Positions 40,451 through 48,983 are shown, counted from the first letter of the stretch. The stretch is DNA of 60,014 nt from Candidatus Magasanikiibacteriota bacterium (GCA_943355025.1 CALRDW010000001.1:1-60014), one strand, 5' to 3'. The notes: generated from the sequence alone by a model not told the origin. Numbers and translations: made by a program.

Positions 40451-41524
40451 ATGCGAGCACTTATCGCTGCGGGTGGTCACGCGACGCGCCTGCGCCCAAT
40501 TACCTACACCATCAACAAACACATCATTCCGCTTGCAAACAAGCCCATGATTTTTAATGCCATTGAAAAATTGGCGGGTGTTGGCGTCAAGGAAATTTTT
40601 ATAAACGTTAATCCTGGTGAGCAAGAGATGCAGCGGTACGTCGGCGATGGGAGTGAGTGGGGAGTTAAAATTCATTATATCGAGCAATCCGGCGGCCCGA
40701 AAGGTCTTGCGCATATTATCAAAAATGCGGAACCGTATTTGCGTGGTGAGCCGTTTATTTTTTATCTGGGCGATAACATTATCTTGGGCTCGCTTCAAAG
40801 ATTTGTTGAGCGTTTTGAACGCGACGGATTAGATTGTCTGCTTGCATTTGCGCGCGTGAAAGATCCGTCACGCTTTGGCGTCGCGGTAATTGAAAATGGG
40901 AAGCTCATACGCGTTGAAGAAAAACCGATAAATCCAAAATCTGATCTCGCTCAAACAGGAATTTATTTATATAACGATTCAATTTTTGACGCGGTAAATA
41001 AAATTGAACCAAGTTCGCGCGGCGAATATGAAATTTCAGATGCGAACACATACTTAATTACATCGGGGCGTCGCGTTGGATGGGAAGAAATTACAGGTTG
41101 GTGGAAAGACACGGGGAAGCCCGAAGATTTACTTGAGGGAAATCAATTACTTCTCGATGAATTTATAACGACCTCGAAAAATGATGCGATGGTCGGTCCC
41201 GACGTTGTGATTCAAGGACGTGTTTCAATCGGAAAAGGAACGGTTATTTGGGACAATGTTTTGATACGTGGACCAGTGATTATTGGAGAAAACGCAGTTA
41301 TTAAAAATAGTTATATTGGGCCGTATAGTTCAATCGGAAATAATTGTACTATTGAAAATACTGAAATCGAGCACTCAATCGTGCTTGAACATGCGAATAT
41401 TAATGCGGATACACGCATCGTTGATTCTATCATTGGAAAGAATGCAATCATTCGAAGTGCAAAATCGTCATTGCCGCTTGGACACAAATTGGTAGTCGGA
41501 GATAATTCGCAAGTTGAAATTTAA
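40451..41524 (+). CDS. rmlA: Long-form glucose-1-phosphate thymidylyltransferase
   Basis: A 357-residue protein with an N-terminal nucleotidyltransferase domain. The signature reads AAGGHATRLRP, against the commoner G-x-G-T-R-L, followed by NKHIIPLANKPM. Residues from about 245 form a left-handed beta-helix of hexapeptide repeats (VSIGKGTVIWDNVLIRGPVI). The reaction is glucose-1-phosphate plus dTTP to dTDP-glucose, the first step feeding RmlB. It stops 1 bp before the convergent PEGA gene. Confidence 0.85.
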   Translation: MRALIAAGGHATRLRPITYTINKHIIPLANKPMIFNAIEKLAGVGVKEIFINVNPGEQEMQRYVGDGSEWGVKIHYIEQSGGPKGLAHIIKNAEPYLRGEPFIFYLGDNIILGSLQRFVERFERDGLDCLLAFARVKDPSRFGVAVIENGKLIRVEEKPINPKSDLAQTGIYLYNDSIFDAVNKIEPSSRGEYEISDANTYLITSGRRVGWEEITGWWKDTGKPEDLLEGNQLLLDEFITTSKNDAMVGPDVVIQGRVSIGKGTVIWDNVLIRGPVIIGENAVIKNSYIGPYSSIGNNCTIENTEIEHSIVLEHANINADTRIVDSIIGKNAIIRSAKSSLPLGHKLVVGDNSQVEI

Positions 41525-41525
41525 T

Positions 41526-42512
41526 TTAACGATACGTTCGGCTGTATTGGAATGTGCTGGATGTGTTTTCGGTTGTATAAATGAGCGCTGTTTGATCATC
41601 AGAAACAAATGCAGCAGAAATTCCGCTTGCCGAGACAAGCTCGATCGGTGTTGCTTGCGGCTCGCTGAGCTCATACGCAACTATTTGATCAGCAAAGACA
41701 ACTGCGACAACATTTAACGGCGTGAGCGGTAGTACAGTCACAATCGGTTTGCTTTGGCGAGTGACGAGTGCCGCACCACCGGTTGCTGTATTAATTTGCC
41801 AGACTTCAAATTTAGAAAATGCAAACAGTGTTGTTGTGCCTTTATATATATAAGGAACGATTGTGTCGCCAGAAATTGAAACAATGGGGGTGTCAATTGA
41901 GTCCCAGCGACGGAGCACGAGATCGTGTGTGACCGAGTGGAAGAGCGCGAGCATGTTCGCGTCGCCGCCGGCGACACGCCATGAGCCGACGCCTAAGTCG
42001 CGCGACGCGAGGGTACCGTCAATAATAAGTTGTGTGCCGCGCGCCGCTGTTGTTGTCACGCTCACCACGTGGCCTGCAACGGTAACGGGGTCGGACGCGA
42101 GAAACGTCTGCACGATAAATCGCGCAGCGGTGCTTGTTGCGGCAGTGCCAAGTAGTTTTGCAGGGCCACTCGTCGGTAAATAAATATCATTAACAAATGC
42201 TGTTGTTCGCGGTTCGATATGGATATCTCGTTTGTAGGAGATGAATCCATCTTTTGATATTTCAATATGGTGCGAGCCTGGGAACAACGCACGAATACGG
42301 GCTGGTGAGGAATTTGTAATCAGAACTTCGTCTACATAAACATTCGCGTTTGTCGGTGTAAATGTTGCCAAAATGTTTCCTGTTTGTGCAAAACGAAGTG
42401 GTGCGAATCGTAATCGATATCCATTTGCAAATAAAAGTATGGCCGTTGCAGTTACAAAATAACAAACGACCATTAACCAAAAAACAAAGCGACGGGTTTT
42501 AAGTCTGAGCAT
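41526..42512 (-). CDS. PEGA-domain membrane-anchored protein
   Basis: A 328-residue protein with an N-terminal signal anchor (FVFWLMVVCYFVTATAILLFA). A PEGA domain follows (NVYVDEVLITNSSPARIRALFPGSHHIEISKDGF). The rest is a beta-rich region of about 200 residues, probably propeller-like (WRVAGGDANMLALF, FEVWQINTATGGAALV). It is exposed on the cell surface; function is unknown. Its -10 box overlaps that of the divergent murA. Confidence 0.75.
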   Translation of the reverse strand: MLRLKTRRFVFWLMVVCYFVTATAILLFANGYRLRFAPLRFAQTGNILATFTPTNANVYVDEVLITNSSPARIRALFPGSHHIEISKDGFISYKRDIHIEPRTTAFVNDIYLPTSGPAKLLGTAATSTAARFIVQTFLASDPVTVAGHVVSVTTTAARGTQLIIDGTLASRDLGVGSWRVAGGDANMLALFHSVTHDLVLRRWDSIDTPIVSISGDTIVPYIYKGTTTLFAFSKFEVWQINTATGGAALVTRQSKPIVTVLPLTPLNVVAVVFADQIVAYELSEPQATPIELVSASGISAAFVSDDQTALIYTTENTSSTFQYSRTYR

Positions 42513-42535
42513 GGGGTTGAAAAAAATTCATGTTT

Positions 42536-42545
42536 ACTGTACACT
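42536..42545. promoter_or_regulatory. Divergent promoter with overlapping -10 boxes (PEGA/murA)
   Basis: The plus strand reads ACTGTACACT. TACACT (42540-42545) serves murA, and the reverse complement of 42536-42541, TACAGT, serves the PEGA gene. The two boxes share 2 bp. Confidence 0.5.
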
Positions 42546-42566
42546 TCTGAGTAAATATCAGCAAGT

Positions 42567-43838
42567 ATGGCGTACTTCCGCATCAACGGTCAAAAACCAA
42601 TTTCAGGGGAAATTTCAGTTACTGGCGCAAAAAATGCAGCGCTTAAGTTTATTGCAGCTTCGCTCGTATGCGACGGACCTGTTCGGTTAACGAACATGCC
42701 GGACATTCAAGATGTGCGTCGCATGCTTACTCTTGTTGCAGCGCTCGGCGTTGGCGTAAAACACGATCGCGAAGCGCACGTAGTCGAACTCGACCCCCGC
42801 ACACTTTCAAGTTTTGAAATTCCGGCAGATCTTGCAAAGACAATTCGTACCTCAATCATGCTCGTTGGCCCACTCCTCACGCGTTTTAATAAAGCGTGTA
42901 TCGGTTTTCCTGGCGGCTGCGTTATTGGACGACGACCGATTGATTTATATTTGAAAGGATATGAATTATTTGGTGCGAGCATTCACGATGTTGGTGACGC
43001 GTTTGAATTTGTTGCGCCGCATCTGCAACCAATGACATTTGTTTTTCCAATCATTAGCGTTGTTGCAACAGAAACATTTCTTATAACAGCGTCGCGCATT
43101 CCGGGAATAACAATTCTCAAAAATGCTGCACAAGAGCCGGAGGTTGTTGCGCTCGCAGAATTTTTATCTGCATGTGGTGCGCGAATTACAGGTGCGGGAA
43201 CGCCAACAATTACGATAGAGGGCGTTGCATCGCTTTCCGGCGGAGAATTTGAAATCATTCCTGACAGAATCGAAGCAGGAACGTTTGTTATTTTGGGCGC
43301 GCTGACACGTGGTCGTGTGCGCGTCACGAATTGTAATCCAGAACATCTTGAAAATTTATTAGCACACCTTGAAATGGCTGGTGCGCCGTTTGATGTTGGC
43401 GAAAATTGGATCGAAACAAAACCGTATCAGCATGCTTTGCGTGCAGTAAATGTAAAGACGCACGAGTATCCAGGTTTTGTCACTGATGTGCAAGCGCCGT
43501 TTACGGTTTTGCTCACACAAGCTGAAGGGAACTCGCTCGTGCACGAAACGATTTTTGAGGGCCGCATGTTTTATACGGATCTTCTCAATCGCATGGGTGC
43601 GAATATTATTTTGTGTGATCCACATCGCGCAATTGTTCAAGGAGCGACGCCGCTTATGGGCCGCAAATTGGAGAGCCCTGATATTCGTGCGGGCATAGCA
43701 ATGGTACTAGCCGGACTTATTGCGAAAGGCGAAACCATTATTGCAAATATCGAGATGATTGATCGCGGGTATGAAAATATTGATGCGCGCCTGCGATCAC
43801 TCGGAGCCGATATTGTGCGAGTACAAGACATCGAATAA
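42567..43838 (+). CDS. murA: UDP-GlcNAc 1-carboxyvinyltransferase MurA
   Basis: A 423-residue full-length protein. The two-domain EPSP-synthase fold is recognisable from GEISVTGAKNAALKFIAASL onward. The flexible loop FPGGCVIGRRPIDLY carries the catalytic Cys (about 118), the residue that fosfomycin targets. It adds enolpyruvate from PEP to UDP-GlcNAc, the first committed step of peptidoglycan synthesis. It is followed 8 bp later by a C-terminal processing protease. Confidence 0.96.
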   Translation: MAYFRINGQKPISGEISVTGAKNAALKFIAASLVCDGPVRLTNMPDIQDVRRMLTLVAALGVGVKHDREAHVVELDPRTLSSFEIPADLAKTIRTSIMLVGPLLTRFNKACIGFPGGCVIGRRPIDLYLKGYELFGASIHDVGDAFEFVAPHLQPMTFVFPIISVVATETFLITASRIPGITILKNAAQEPEVVALAEFLSACGARITGAGTPTITIEGVASLSGGEFEIIPDRIEAGTFVILGALTRGRVRVTNCNPEHLENLLAHLEMAGAPFDVGENWIETKPYQHALRAVNVKTHEYPGFVTDVQAPFTVLLTQAEGNSLVHETIFEGRMFYTDLLNRMGANIILCDPHRAIVQGATPLMGRKLESPDIRAGIAMVLAGLIAKGETIIANIEMIDRGYENIDARLRSLGADIVRVQDIE

Positions 43839-43846
43839 TTATTTCT

Positions 43847-45157
43847 ATGGATAAAGTTGAATCAACAGCACCGGCGGTTACACCAACAACCTCAAAAATT
43901 GGACGCTACGTCATCGGTATTTTTTTGCTCGCGGCTTTTGGCGCTGGTATTGAAGTCGGTCAAGCAATTACTCACTCAAGCGCCACCCTTTCGGAGGTTT
44001 TTGGACCAGCCGCAACAAATACGGTAAAAATTATTAATAAAAACGCAAAAGGCACTGCGAGTAAAAATGTTGATTTCAGTCAGTTTTGGGATGTATGGAG
44101 TAAAATTCAGGAAAAATCAGTGAAGCGCCCAATTGATGAAAAGCAAATGTATTACGGCGCTGTCAGCGGGTTGGTTGCGTCTCTTGGCGATCCATACTCG
44201 GTTTTTTTCACGCCACAAGTTGCAACGGAATTCCAAGAAGAACTCGCAGGATCATTTTCAGGCATTGGCGCAGAAGTCGGCGCAAAGGATGGACGAGTCG
44301 TTGTCGTTGCCCCGCTTCCAGATTCGCCAGCGGAACGTGCAGATGTGCGCGCCGGGGATTTTATAAATTCAGTTGATGGAAAAGCAACCGCCGGTCTTAC
44401 CGTTGATGAAGTGGTAAAACAAATTCGAGGGCCGCAGGGAACGAGCGTGACACTTGTTGTTGAGCGAACCGACGTTAAAGAGCCGATTAAGATTGTGCTC
44501 AAACGCGAGAAAATAGAATTGAAAAGTGTACTCACGCAGCAGCTTCCAAATAATGTCCTGCTCGTTACAGTGACAAGTTTTAATGATCAAACGTGGCCGC
44601 AATTTAATCAGGCCATTTCGTTAGCGCAAAGTAAAAAATCGCAAGGGATTGTAGTTGATCTTAGAAATAATCCTGGTGGATTTTTTGAAACCGCAATTGA
44701 TTTTGCGAGTGAATGGTTGGATTCCGGAGCAGTTGTTGTTTCAGAACGCGGTGCTGATAAAACAAAACGGCAGGATTACACGACAACAGGAAATCATCGT
44801 CTCAAAGGAATACCAACTGTGGTGCTCGTGAATGGCGGCTCGGCAAGCGCGTCTGAAATTGTTGCCGGTGCACTTCAGGATCAAGGCAAGGCAAAAATTA
44901 TTGGCACAAAATCTTTTGGCAAAGGTTCGGTTCAAGAATACGAAGAATTGCCTGATGGATCGGCGCTCAAATTAACGATTGCATTGTGGTATACACCGAA
45001 GGACCGCTCTATCAATGAGTTAGGTATTACGCCAGACATCACAATTGACGAAAAACTTATAAAAGACGAGGGACAGCAGAGCATCGTAATTCGCCGCGAC
45101 GTTTCAAAGGATGTATTTATTCAACGCGCTCTTCAGTTTTTGAAAAGCGGGAAATAA
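43847..45157 (+). CDS. C-terminal processing peptidase (S41, CtpA-like)
   Basis: A 436-residue protein. An N-terminal membrane anchor (YVIGIFLLAAFGAGIEVG) precedes a PDZ domain (FSGIGAEVGAKDGRVVVV..., about 135-215). The S41 catalytic domain has Ser in NGGSASASEI (about 325) and Lys in GTKSFGKGSVQ, the Ser-Lys dyad. It acts outside the membrane on envelope proteins or peptidoglycan hydrolases. It is tightly linked to murA and the riboflavin kinase gene (1 bp). Confidence 0.92.
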   Translation: MDKVESTAPAVTPTTSKIGRYVIGIFLLAAFGAGIEVGQAITHSSATLSEVFGPAATNTVKIINKNAKGTASKNVDFSQFWDVWSKIQEKSVKRPIDEKQMYYGAVSGLVASLGDPYSVFFTPQVATEFQEELAGSFSGIGAEVGAKDGRVVVVAPLPDSPAERADVRAGDFINSVDGKATAGLTVDEVVKQIRGPQGTSVTLVVERTDVKEPIKIVLKREKIELKSVLTQQLPNNVLLVTVTSFNDQTWPQFNQAISLAQSKKSQGIVVDLRNNPGGFFETAIDFASEWLDSGAVVVSERGADKTKRQDYTTTGNHRLKGIPTVVLVNGGSASASEIVAGALQDQGKAKIIGTKSFGKGSVQEYEELPDGSALKLTIALWYTPKDRSINELGITPDITIDEKLIKDEGQQSIVIRRDVSKDVFIQRALQFLKSGK

Positions 45158-45158
45158 T

Positions 45159-45539
45159 ATGGTGCCTCTTGAGAGTGTGAGCGGCCCGATTGTGCGCGGA
45201 TCTGAGGAAGGTCGCGCACTCGGATACCCAACGATCAATGTTTCATATAGTGAACGACCGTTTGTTTCGCTACCTGGGGTTTATGCTGCACGAGTGTGGA
45301 TTGACGGCGAAAAATTTCAAGGTGCTGCTGTGGTCGGCGGAGATTTTTTAGTTTCGCGTACGCCAAAGCTCGAAGTTTTTTTGCTTGGAGACACTGTGGC
45401 GGATCGATACGGTCAAAATGCAGAAGTTGAATTACTTGAATTCATAAGTGCGCTCGAGAAAATACCTGTAATTGACGAGCTCATAAAAAAAATTGAGCAG
45501 GATATTCTACGGGTGAAAGAATACTTTTTGCGAGATTAG
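45159..45539 (+). CDS. Stand-alone riboflavin kinase domain
   Basis: A 126-residue protein equal to only the C-terminal flavokinase domain of RibF. GRALGYPTINVSY and GVYAARVWIDGEKFQGAAVVG fit the barrel; RTPKLEVFLLG is the later strand. The N-terminal FMN adenylyltransferase domain is absent. It should phosphorylate riboflavin to FMN. One key position differs: the usual N-x-G-x-x-P-T before the strand reads GGDFLVSRT. It sits 1 bp before riboflavin synthase. Confidence 0.8.
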   Translation: MVPLESVSGPIVRGSEEGRALGYPTINVSYSERPFVSLPGVYAARVWIDGEKFQGAAVVGGDFLVSRTPKLEVFLLGDTVADRYGQNAEVELLEFISALEKIPVIDELIKKIEQDILRVKEYFLRD

Positions 45540-45540
45540 T

Positions 45541-46131
45541 ATGTTTACGGGAATTATTACGGAAGTTGGTGAAATCATTGATGCTCGCGATGAACAGGGG
45601 TGGCGAGTTGTACAGGTGAGCGGACCAAAAACAGCTGCGCGAGTTCTCCGTGGTTCGAGTGTTGCAATAAATGGTGTGTGTTTGACTGTTCAAACAATAG
45701 CCGAGAATGGCAGCATGCAATTTTCAATTTTGCCGCAGACCCTTGCTGTAACACTGATCAGTAATTGGCAACCGGGTACAAAAGTTAATTTAGAAAATGC
45801 GCTTCGTGTTGGCGACGAACTCGGTGGCCATTTTGTATATGGCCACGTCGACGGCACAGCAACTGTTGTAGCAGTTACACAGGAGGGTGAATCCACGCGC
45901 ATTCGTATGACGCTTCCACCCGAACTCCATAAATTTACGGCGCCTAGAGGATCTATTTCGATAAATGGAACAAGCCTTACAATAGCGGAACGTGGCGATG
46001 CATATATTGAAGTCGCACTTGTTGCATACACACTTTTAAATACAACATTGGGGGAATTGAAGGTTGGTGACGCTGTGCATGTCGAGTGTGATATGCTTTT
46101 AAAATTTATTGCGCAGGCGGCTGTGCATTGA
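45541..46131 (+). CDS. ribE: Riboflavin synthase alpha subunit
   Basis: A 196-residue protein with two tandem lumazine-binding barrels: MFTGIITEVGEI, then VAINGVCLTV in the first; GHFVYGHVDGTATV, then SISINGTSLTIA in the second. It dismutates two 6,7-dimethyl-8-ribityllumazine molecules to riboflavin. No other rib genes are nearby. The stop codon overlaps the TTGACA of the next promoter. Confidence 0.9.
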   Translation: MFTGIITEVGEIIDARDEQGWRVVQVSGPKTAARVLRGSSVAINGVCLTVQTIAENGSMQFSILPQTLAVTLISNWQPGTKVNLENALRVGDELGGHFVYGHVDGTATVVAVTQEGESTRIRMTLPPELHKFTAPRGSISINGTSLTIAERGDAYIEVALVAYTLLNTTLGELKVGDAVHVECDMLLKFIAQAAVH

Positions 46132-46156
46132 CAAAAAGCGCTCCAAATGCTAGTGT
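46128..46156 (+). promoter_or_regulatory. Cassette G/H promoter, TTGACA-17-TAGTGT
   Basis: The -35 box (46128-46133) contains the ribE stop codon TGA; after a 17-bp spacer comes TAGTGT (46151-46156). The leader is short (about 19 nt) and contains GAGGTG. Confidence 0.65.
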
Positions 46157-46181
46157 AGGGACCTACAAAATGAGGTGTATC

Positions 46182-46514
46182 ATGTGGCTCATTGATATCT
46201 TTAGAGAGTGGTCAAAAAAGAAGTCTGGACGCAATAAACGGCAGCCTTTTACGTACGAAGCCGTGTTGCTGGCGCTTGAAAAAGCGGGTGGTATGCGGAT
46301 TGAGCTTGAGCTGCGCGAAGAGCTCGGATATTACGAGGTGAGCCCTGTGTGCGACCACGTTGTTGCACGCTTGGCGAGTCGCGGGCACATTAAAATTGTT
46401 TCGCACTTTGTCGCCGGCGAGTCGATGGTGTCTCGTGCGCTTCAAATCACAGACTGTGGGCGTACCACGCTCGATACTGAGCATATGAGGAATTATCGAT
46501 GCAAGTCGAATTAA
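46182..46514 (+). CDS. Small winged-helix-like protein, cassette G
   Basis: A 110-residue soluble basic protein. ATG 46182 has GAGGTG 5 nt upstream. Residues 25-95 have a winged helix-turn-helix rhythm: FTYEAVLLALEKAGGMRI, PVCDHVVARLASRGHIKIV as recognition-helix region, then a wing ending in ALQITDCGRTTLD. It could be a DNA-binding regulator of its own unit. This is a fold-level guess. It overlaps the next gene by 16 bp. Confidence 0.6.
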   Translation: MWLIDIFREWSKKKSGRNKRQPFTYEAVLLALEKAGGMRIELELREELGYYEVSPVCDHVVARLASRGHIKIVSHFVAGESMVSRALQITDCGRTTLDTEHMRNYRCKSN

Positions 46515-47092
46515 ATGCCGCGGTTACGACTGTTGCGACGAGCGATGACGAGGTGCTCTTGCTCAAAGCGGCGGCGATTGTTCTTGAAAAGATGAAAGGA
46601 GCGAAGGATCACGGCAACTTTGGATTCAGCATCATCCTTCATGGACAGCAGGACTCAGGCAAATTTTCCGCACATACAGGGGCCGGCGGTAATGTGAGTA
46701 TCGATTCAGGTCCGGATACAAAGAAAACACGTGTGTTTTCAAACGTGACCCCTGAGCGCGTTGGTCAGTGGCGCGTGTGGCGTGAAGTCGATTCCATTCT
46801 GGTTCAGAATTTTCAGGACTACAAACGCGACCAGGAACAAATTTCGGCATCGATGCGCCCATATAGGTGTATCAAATTTGATCAGCGAACGTTTGACATC
46901 GTCGACGTCAGCCAGATCGAGTTTCCTGAGGAATTGACGATGAGGCTGTTCTTTATTACGTTTCGCGGAAGTTCCGTTGAGTACCTGACGGGACCGAATA
47001 AAGGGTTTGTTGATGAGGAAACTGTTTTCCCACGACTGATCGCTCTGCGGAATTGGTGGCGTAGTCTGTGGAATCGCGATAAGAAGAAGTAA
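46499..47092 (+). CDS. Soluble protein, cassette H, unknown
   Basis: A 197-residue protein with no signal peptide or membrane helix. The middle part looks beta-rich (FGFSIILHGQQDSGKFSAHT, GGNVSIDSGPDTKKTRVFSNV) and the C-terminus is helical and basic (LIALRNWWRSLWNRDKKK). AGGA lies before ATG 46499, and the start is inside the preceding gene, so translation is coupled. No family is recognised. It shares a terminator with cassette G. Confidence 0.65.
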   Translation: MQVELNAAVTTVATSDDEVLLLKAAAIVLEKMKGAKDHGNFGFSIILHGQQDSGKFSAHTGAGGNVSIDSGPDTKKTRVFSNVTPERVGQWRVWREVDSILVQNFQDYKRDQEQISASMRPYRCIKFDQRTFDIVDVSQIEFPEELTMRLFFITFRGSSVEYLTGPNKGFVDEETVFPRLIALRNWWRSLWNRDKKK

Positions 47093-47115
47093 GTCGCGCA
47101 ACAGCGACTGACGGG

Positions 47116-47150
47116 TGCCGGCAATTCCTTTGAGAATCGTCGGCATTTTT
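47116..47150 (+). terminator. Cassette G/H terminator
   Basis: TGCCG/CGGCA with inner ATTC/GAAT pairs and a T5 tail. Confidence 0.8.
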
Positions 47151-47203
47151 ATTTTCAACAGGATTCCAAAGTTTAGTAACTAGTCCAATACATTAGTTCA
47201 ACA

Positions 47204-47362
47204 TATACCCAAAGAAATTATTTGTGCTGTTCGTGGTACGTGTCGATTTTCTCAGCAGAAAATCGCACTCATTCTCGGTGCTGCTCGTCCGCGTTTACGC
47301 GGACACTGACCCGCAGCACCTCCGAGAGCCCCCTCGCAGCACAAATAATTTCTTTGGGTATA
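47204..47362. repeat. Long branched palindrome: 26-bp outer stem, two arms
   Basis: A perfect 26-bp inverted repeat (47204-47229 with 47337-47362) encloses two complex hairpins. Arm one has a 9-bp perfect stem (47244-47252/47257-47265) extended by GTG/CAC. Arm two has an 8-bp outer stem GGTGCTGC/GCAGCACC (47277-47284/47313-47320) and a 7-bp inner stem GTCCGCG/CGCGGAC (47287-47293/47298-47304). No gene is supported. It resembles the element at 123-229 in plan but not in sequence. Confidence 0.85.
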
Positions 47363-47478
47363 CCTCCATTCGCGTGTTATTCTACTCCCATACTTCCTAA
47401 TCCTTTTGAAAAACCTCTTATAGAGCTTTTGGAGGATTGCGGTGCAAGCTCTGCCGTTGGGTAAAATTGATGATTTTT
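47363..47478. other. Short intergenic remainder with a possible leaderless ORF
   Basis: After the palindrome a TATTCT-like box (about 47378) is followed by ATACTTCCTAATCC, which could be read as a 24-residue peptide (LPNPFEKPLIELLEDCG...) ending at 47464. There is no ATG, GTG or TTG at the right place, so it is not called as a gene. Confidence 0.25.
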
Positions 47479-48342
47479 TTAAATAAGGTCTGCCCAGTGC
47501 GCGTTGGTTTCGACTTCGAGATCTAAAAAAACTTTTGTGTTGAGGCGTTCTTCAAGGTCGCGGCGCGCAACGGTTCCAATTTCTTTGATTGTGCGTCCGC
47601 CTGCGCCAATGATCATTTTTTTGTAACGATCTGCGGCCGTTACGATGCGCGCTTCGATCACGTACATAAATTCATTTCCGTTTGGCGCGATTTTTTCTTT
47701 GACGCTATCCACAACCACATGCATAGCATACGGAAGTTCTTGGCGCATTTCGTTGAGTGCTTTTTCACGGATGATTTCCGCGATCCACTGTTCTTTGCTG
47801 AGATTTGTGCGTTGATTTTCCGGATACATCGCTTCACCTTCTGGAAGTGCATCGAATACTTTATTCAAAAGCCCTTGCGTGTGCGTTCCGGCAAACGCAG
47901 AAATTTCGATTGTTTCAGTAAAGTCCGAGGCGCCAAGTGCGCGATAGTCTTCTAAAAATGGTTTTTTTGCAACGTCGATTTTATTGATAACTAAAATTTT
48001 CGGGATTGTTGCTGCGCGAACAAGCGACAATGTGTAGCGCTCTTCCGCACCGACCGCGCGTGTTGGATCAACAACATACACAATCACATCAATGCCCTTG
48101 AGTGCGTCTTTAACTTTCTCAACGAGCTGACCTGTAAGTTCAGAATGGGAGCCTTTTAAAATACCCGGTGTATCGACGAACACAACTTGACCACGCTCAT
48201 CAGTGACGATGCCGTGGATAATCATGCGAGTGGTTTGTGGCTTGTTCGTCGTAATTGCAATTTTACTGCCAACGAGTGCGTTGATCAGTGTTGATTTGCC
48301 GACGTTCGAGCGGCCAATGATGATTGCGAATCCAGATTTCAT
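47479..48342 (-). CDS. era: GTPase Era
   Basis: A 287-residue protein with G1 GRSNVGKSTL, G2 TTRMIIHG, G3 DTPG and G4 NKID, followed by the C-terminal KH domain (RKKMIIGAGGRTIKEIG-type region). Era binds the 3' end of 16S rRNA and helps mature the small subunit. It is full length. No promoter could be assigned with confidence. Confidence 0.95.
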   Translation of the reverse strand: MKSGFAIIIGRSNVGKSTLINALVGSKIAITTNKPQTTRMIIHGIVTDERGQVVFVDTPGILKGSHSELTGQLVEKVKDALKGIDVIVYVVDPTRAVGAEERYTLSLVRAATIPKILVINKIDVAKKPFLEDYRALGASDFTETIEISAFAGTHTQGLLNKVFDALPEGEAMYPENQRTNLSKEQWIAEIIREKALNEMRQELPYAMHVVVDSVKEKIAPNGNEFMYVIEARIVTAADRYKKMIIGAGGRTIKEIGTVARRDLEERLNTKVFLDLEVETNAHWADLI

Positions 48343-48398
48343 GCGAAAAGCGTATCACAGCGCGGAGGATTAGGCAAGGTTGAGAGGATTACAAAACG

Positions 48399-48424
48399 AA
48401 GCGCCTGGGTTAACTCAGACGCTT
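48399..48424 (-). terminator. Probable terminator after the small membrane protein
   Basis: A near-perfect 26-nt palindrome (one mismatch, one G-T pair) begins 2 nt after the stop at 48426 on the minus strand. It is followed by only a short T-run, so termination may be modest. Confidence 0.5.
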
Positions 48425-48425
48425 G

Positions 48426-48608
48426 TTATTTTGTTTTATGTGCAAAGCTGAGAATAATAGAGCCAACCGAGGTAGAGATAAGACCAGCGACAAAAATGTG
48501 AGTGCCGCCCGTTTTCCATGTAACGGCGCCATATACAAGCCCTAACCAGCCAATGACTGCGAAACAGCGACCGATGAGAACTAACATTCGGTTATTTTGT
48601 TGCTCCAT
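48426..48608 (-). CDS. Small two-helix membrane protein, unknown
   Basis: A 60-residue protein with two helices (MLVLIGRCFAVIGWLGLVYG; HIFVAGLISTSVGSIILSF). The start at 48608 lies within 5 nt of the rpmA terminator, so it may be expressed by read-through or from a promoter overlapping that hairpin. No family is recognised. Confidence 0.55.
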   Translation of the reverse strand: MEQQNNRMLVLIGRCFAVIGWLGLVYGAVTWKTGGTHIFVAGLISTSVGSIILSFAHKTK

Positions 48609-48612
48609 AAAA

Positions 48613-48645
48613 TAAAAATACTGCTAAAGTATAGCAGTATTTTTA
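48613..48645. terminator. Terminator after rpmA
   Basis: A perfect 14-bp stem (48613-48626/48632-48645) with a 5-nt loop and A/T outer ends lies 17 nt beyond the rpmA stop (minus strand). Confidence 0.85.
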
Positions 48646-48661
48646 GCGACTCACCAAAAAA

Positions 48662-48952
48662 TTATTTTGCAGCTACTTTTCGGCCAACGTTCGCAAACGT
48701 GCGAAGCGCAAGTGAACCATCAAATGCTTTGACTTTCCGTCGGGTATACGTAACCAAGCCAGCAATTGCTGCGTAGAGTGTATCGTCTTTGCCGCGGCGG
48801 ACATTTTTGCCGGGGTGGACTTTTGTTCCACGCTGGCGAAAAATGATCTGACCTGCGAGTGCCTTTTGTCCATCATGAAGCTTGGCACCGAGACGTTGCG
48901 CTTGCGAGTCTCGGCCCAGTTGGGTGGAACCGGCGGATTTTTTTGTTGCCAT
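48662..48952 (-). CDS. rpmA: 50S ribosomal protein L27
   Basis: A 96-residue protein: [22 protein letters not shown] and the conserved [18 protein letters not shown] and [11 protein letters not shown]. bL27 lies at the peptidyl-transferase centre. There is no cleavable N-terminal extension of the Firmicutes type. rplU (L21), its usual neighbour, is not adjacent. It is transcribed from a TATAAT box overlapping the divergent promoter of the NifU-like gene. Confidence 0.96.
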   Translation of the reverse strand: MATKKSAGSTQLGRDSQAQRLGAKLHDGQKALAGQIIFRQRGTKVHPGKNVRRGKDDTLYAAIAGLVTYTRRKVKAFDGSLALRTFANVGRKVAAK

Positions 48953-48983
48953 AGCGGGATAATTGCCAAAATCAAGTGAAAGG

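Noticed and set aside
47391-47464. Peptide LPNPFEKPLIELLEDCGASSAVG as a leaderless gene
   Set aside because: It would need an ATA start codon; no other support was found.
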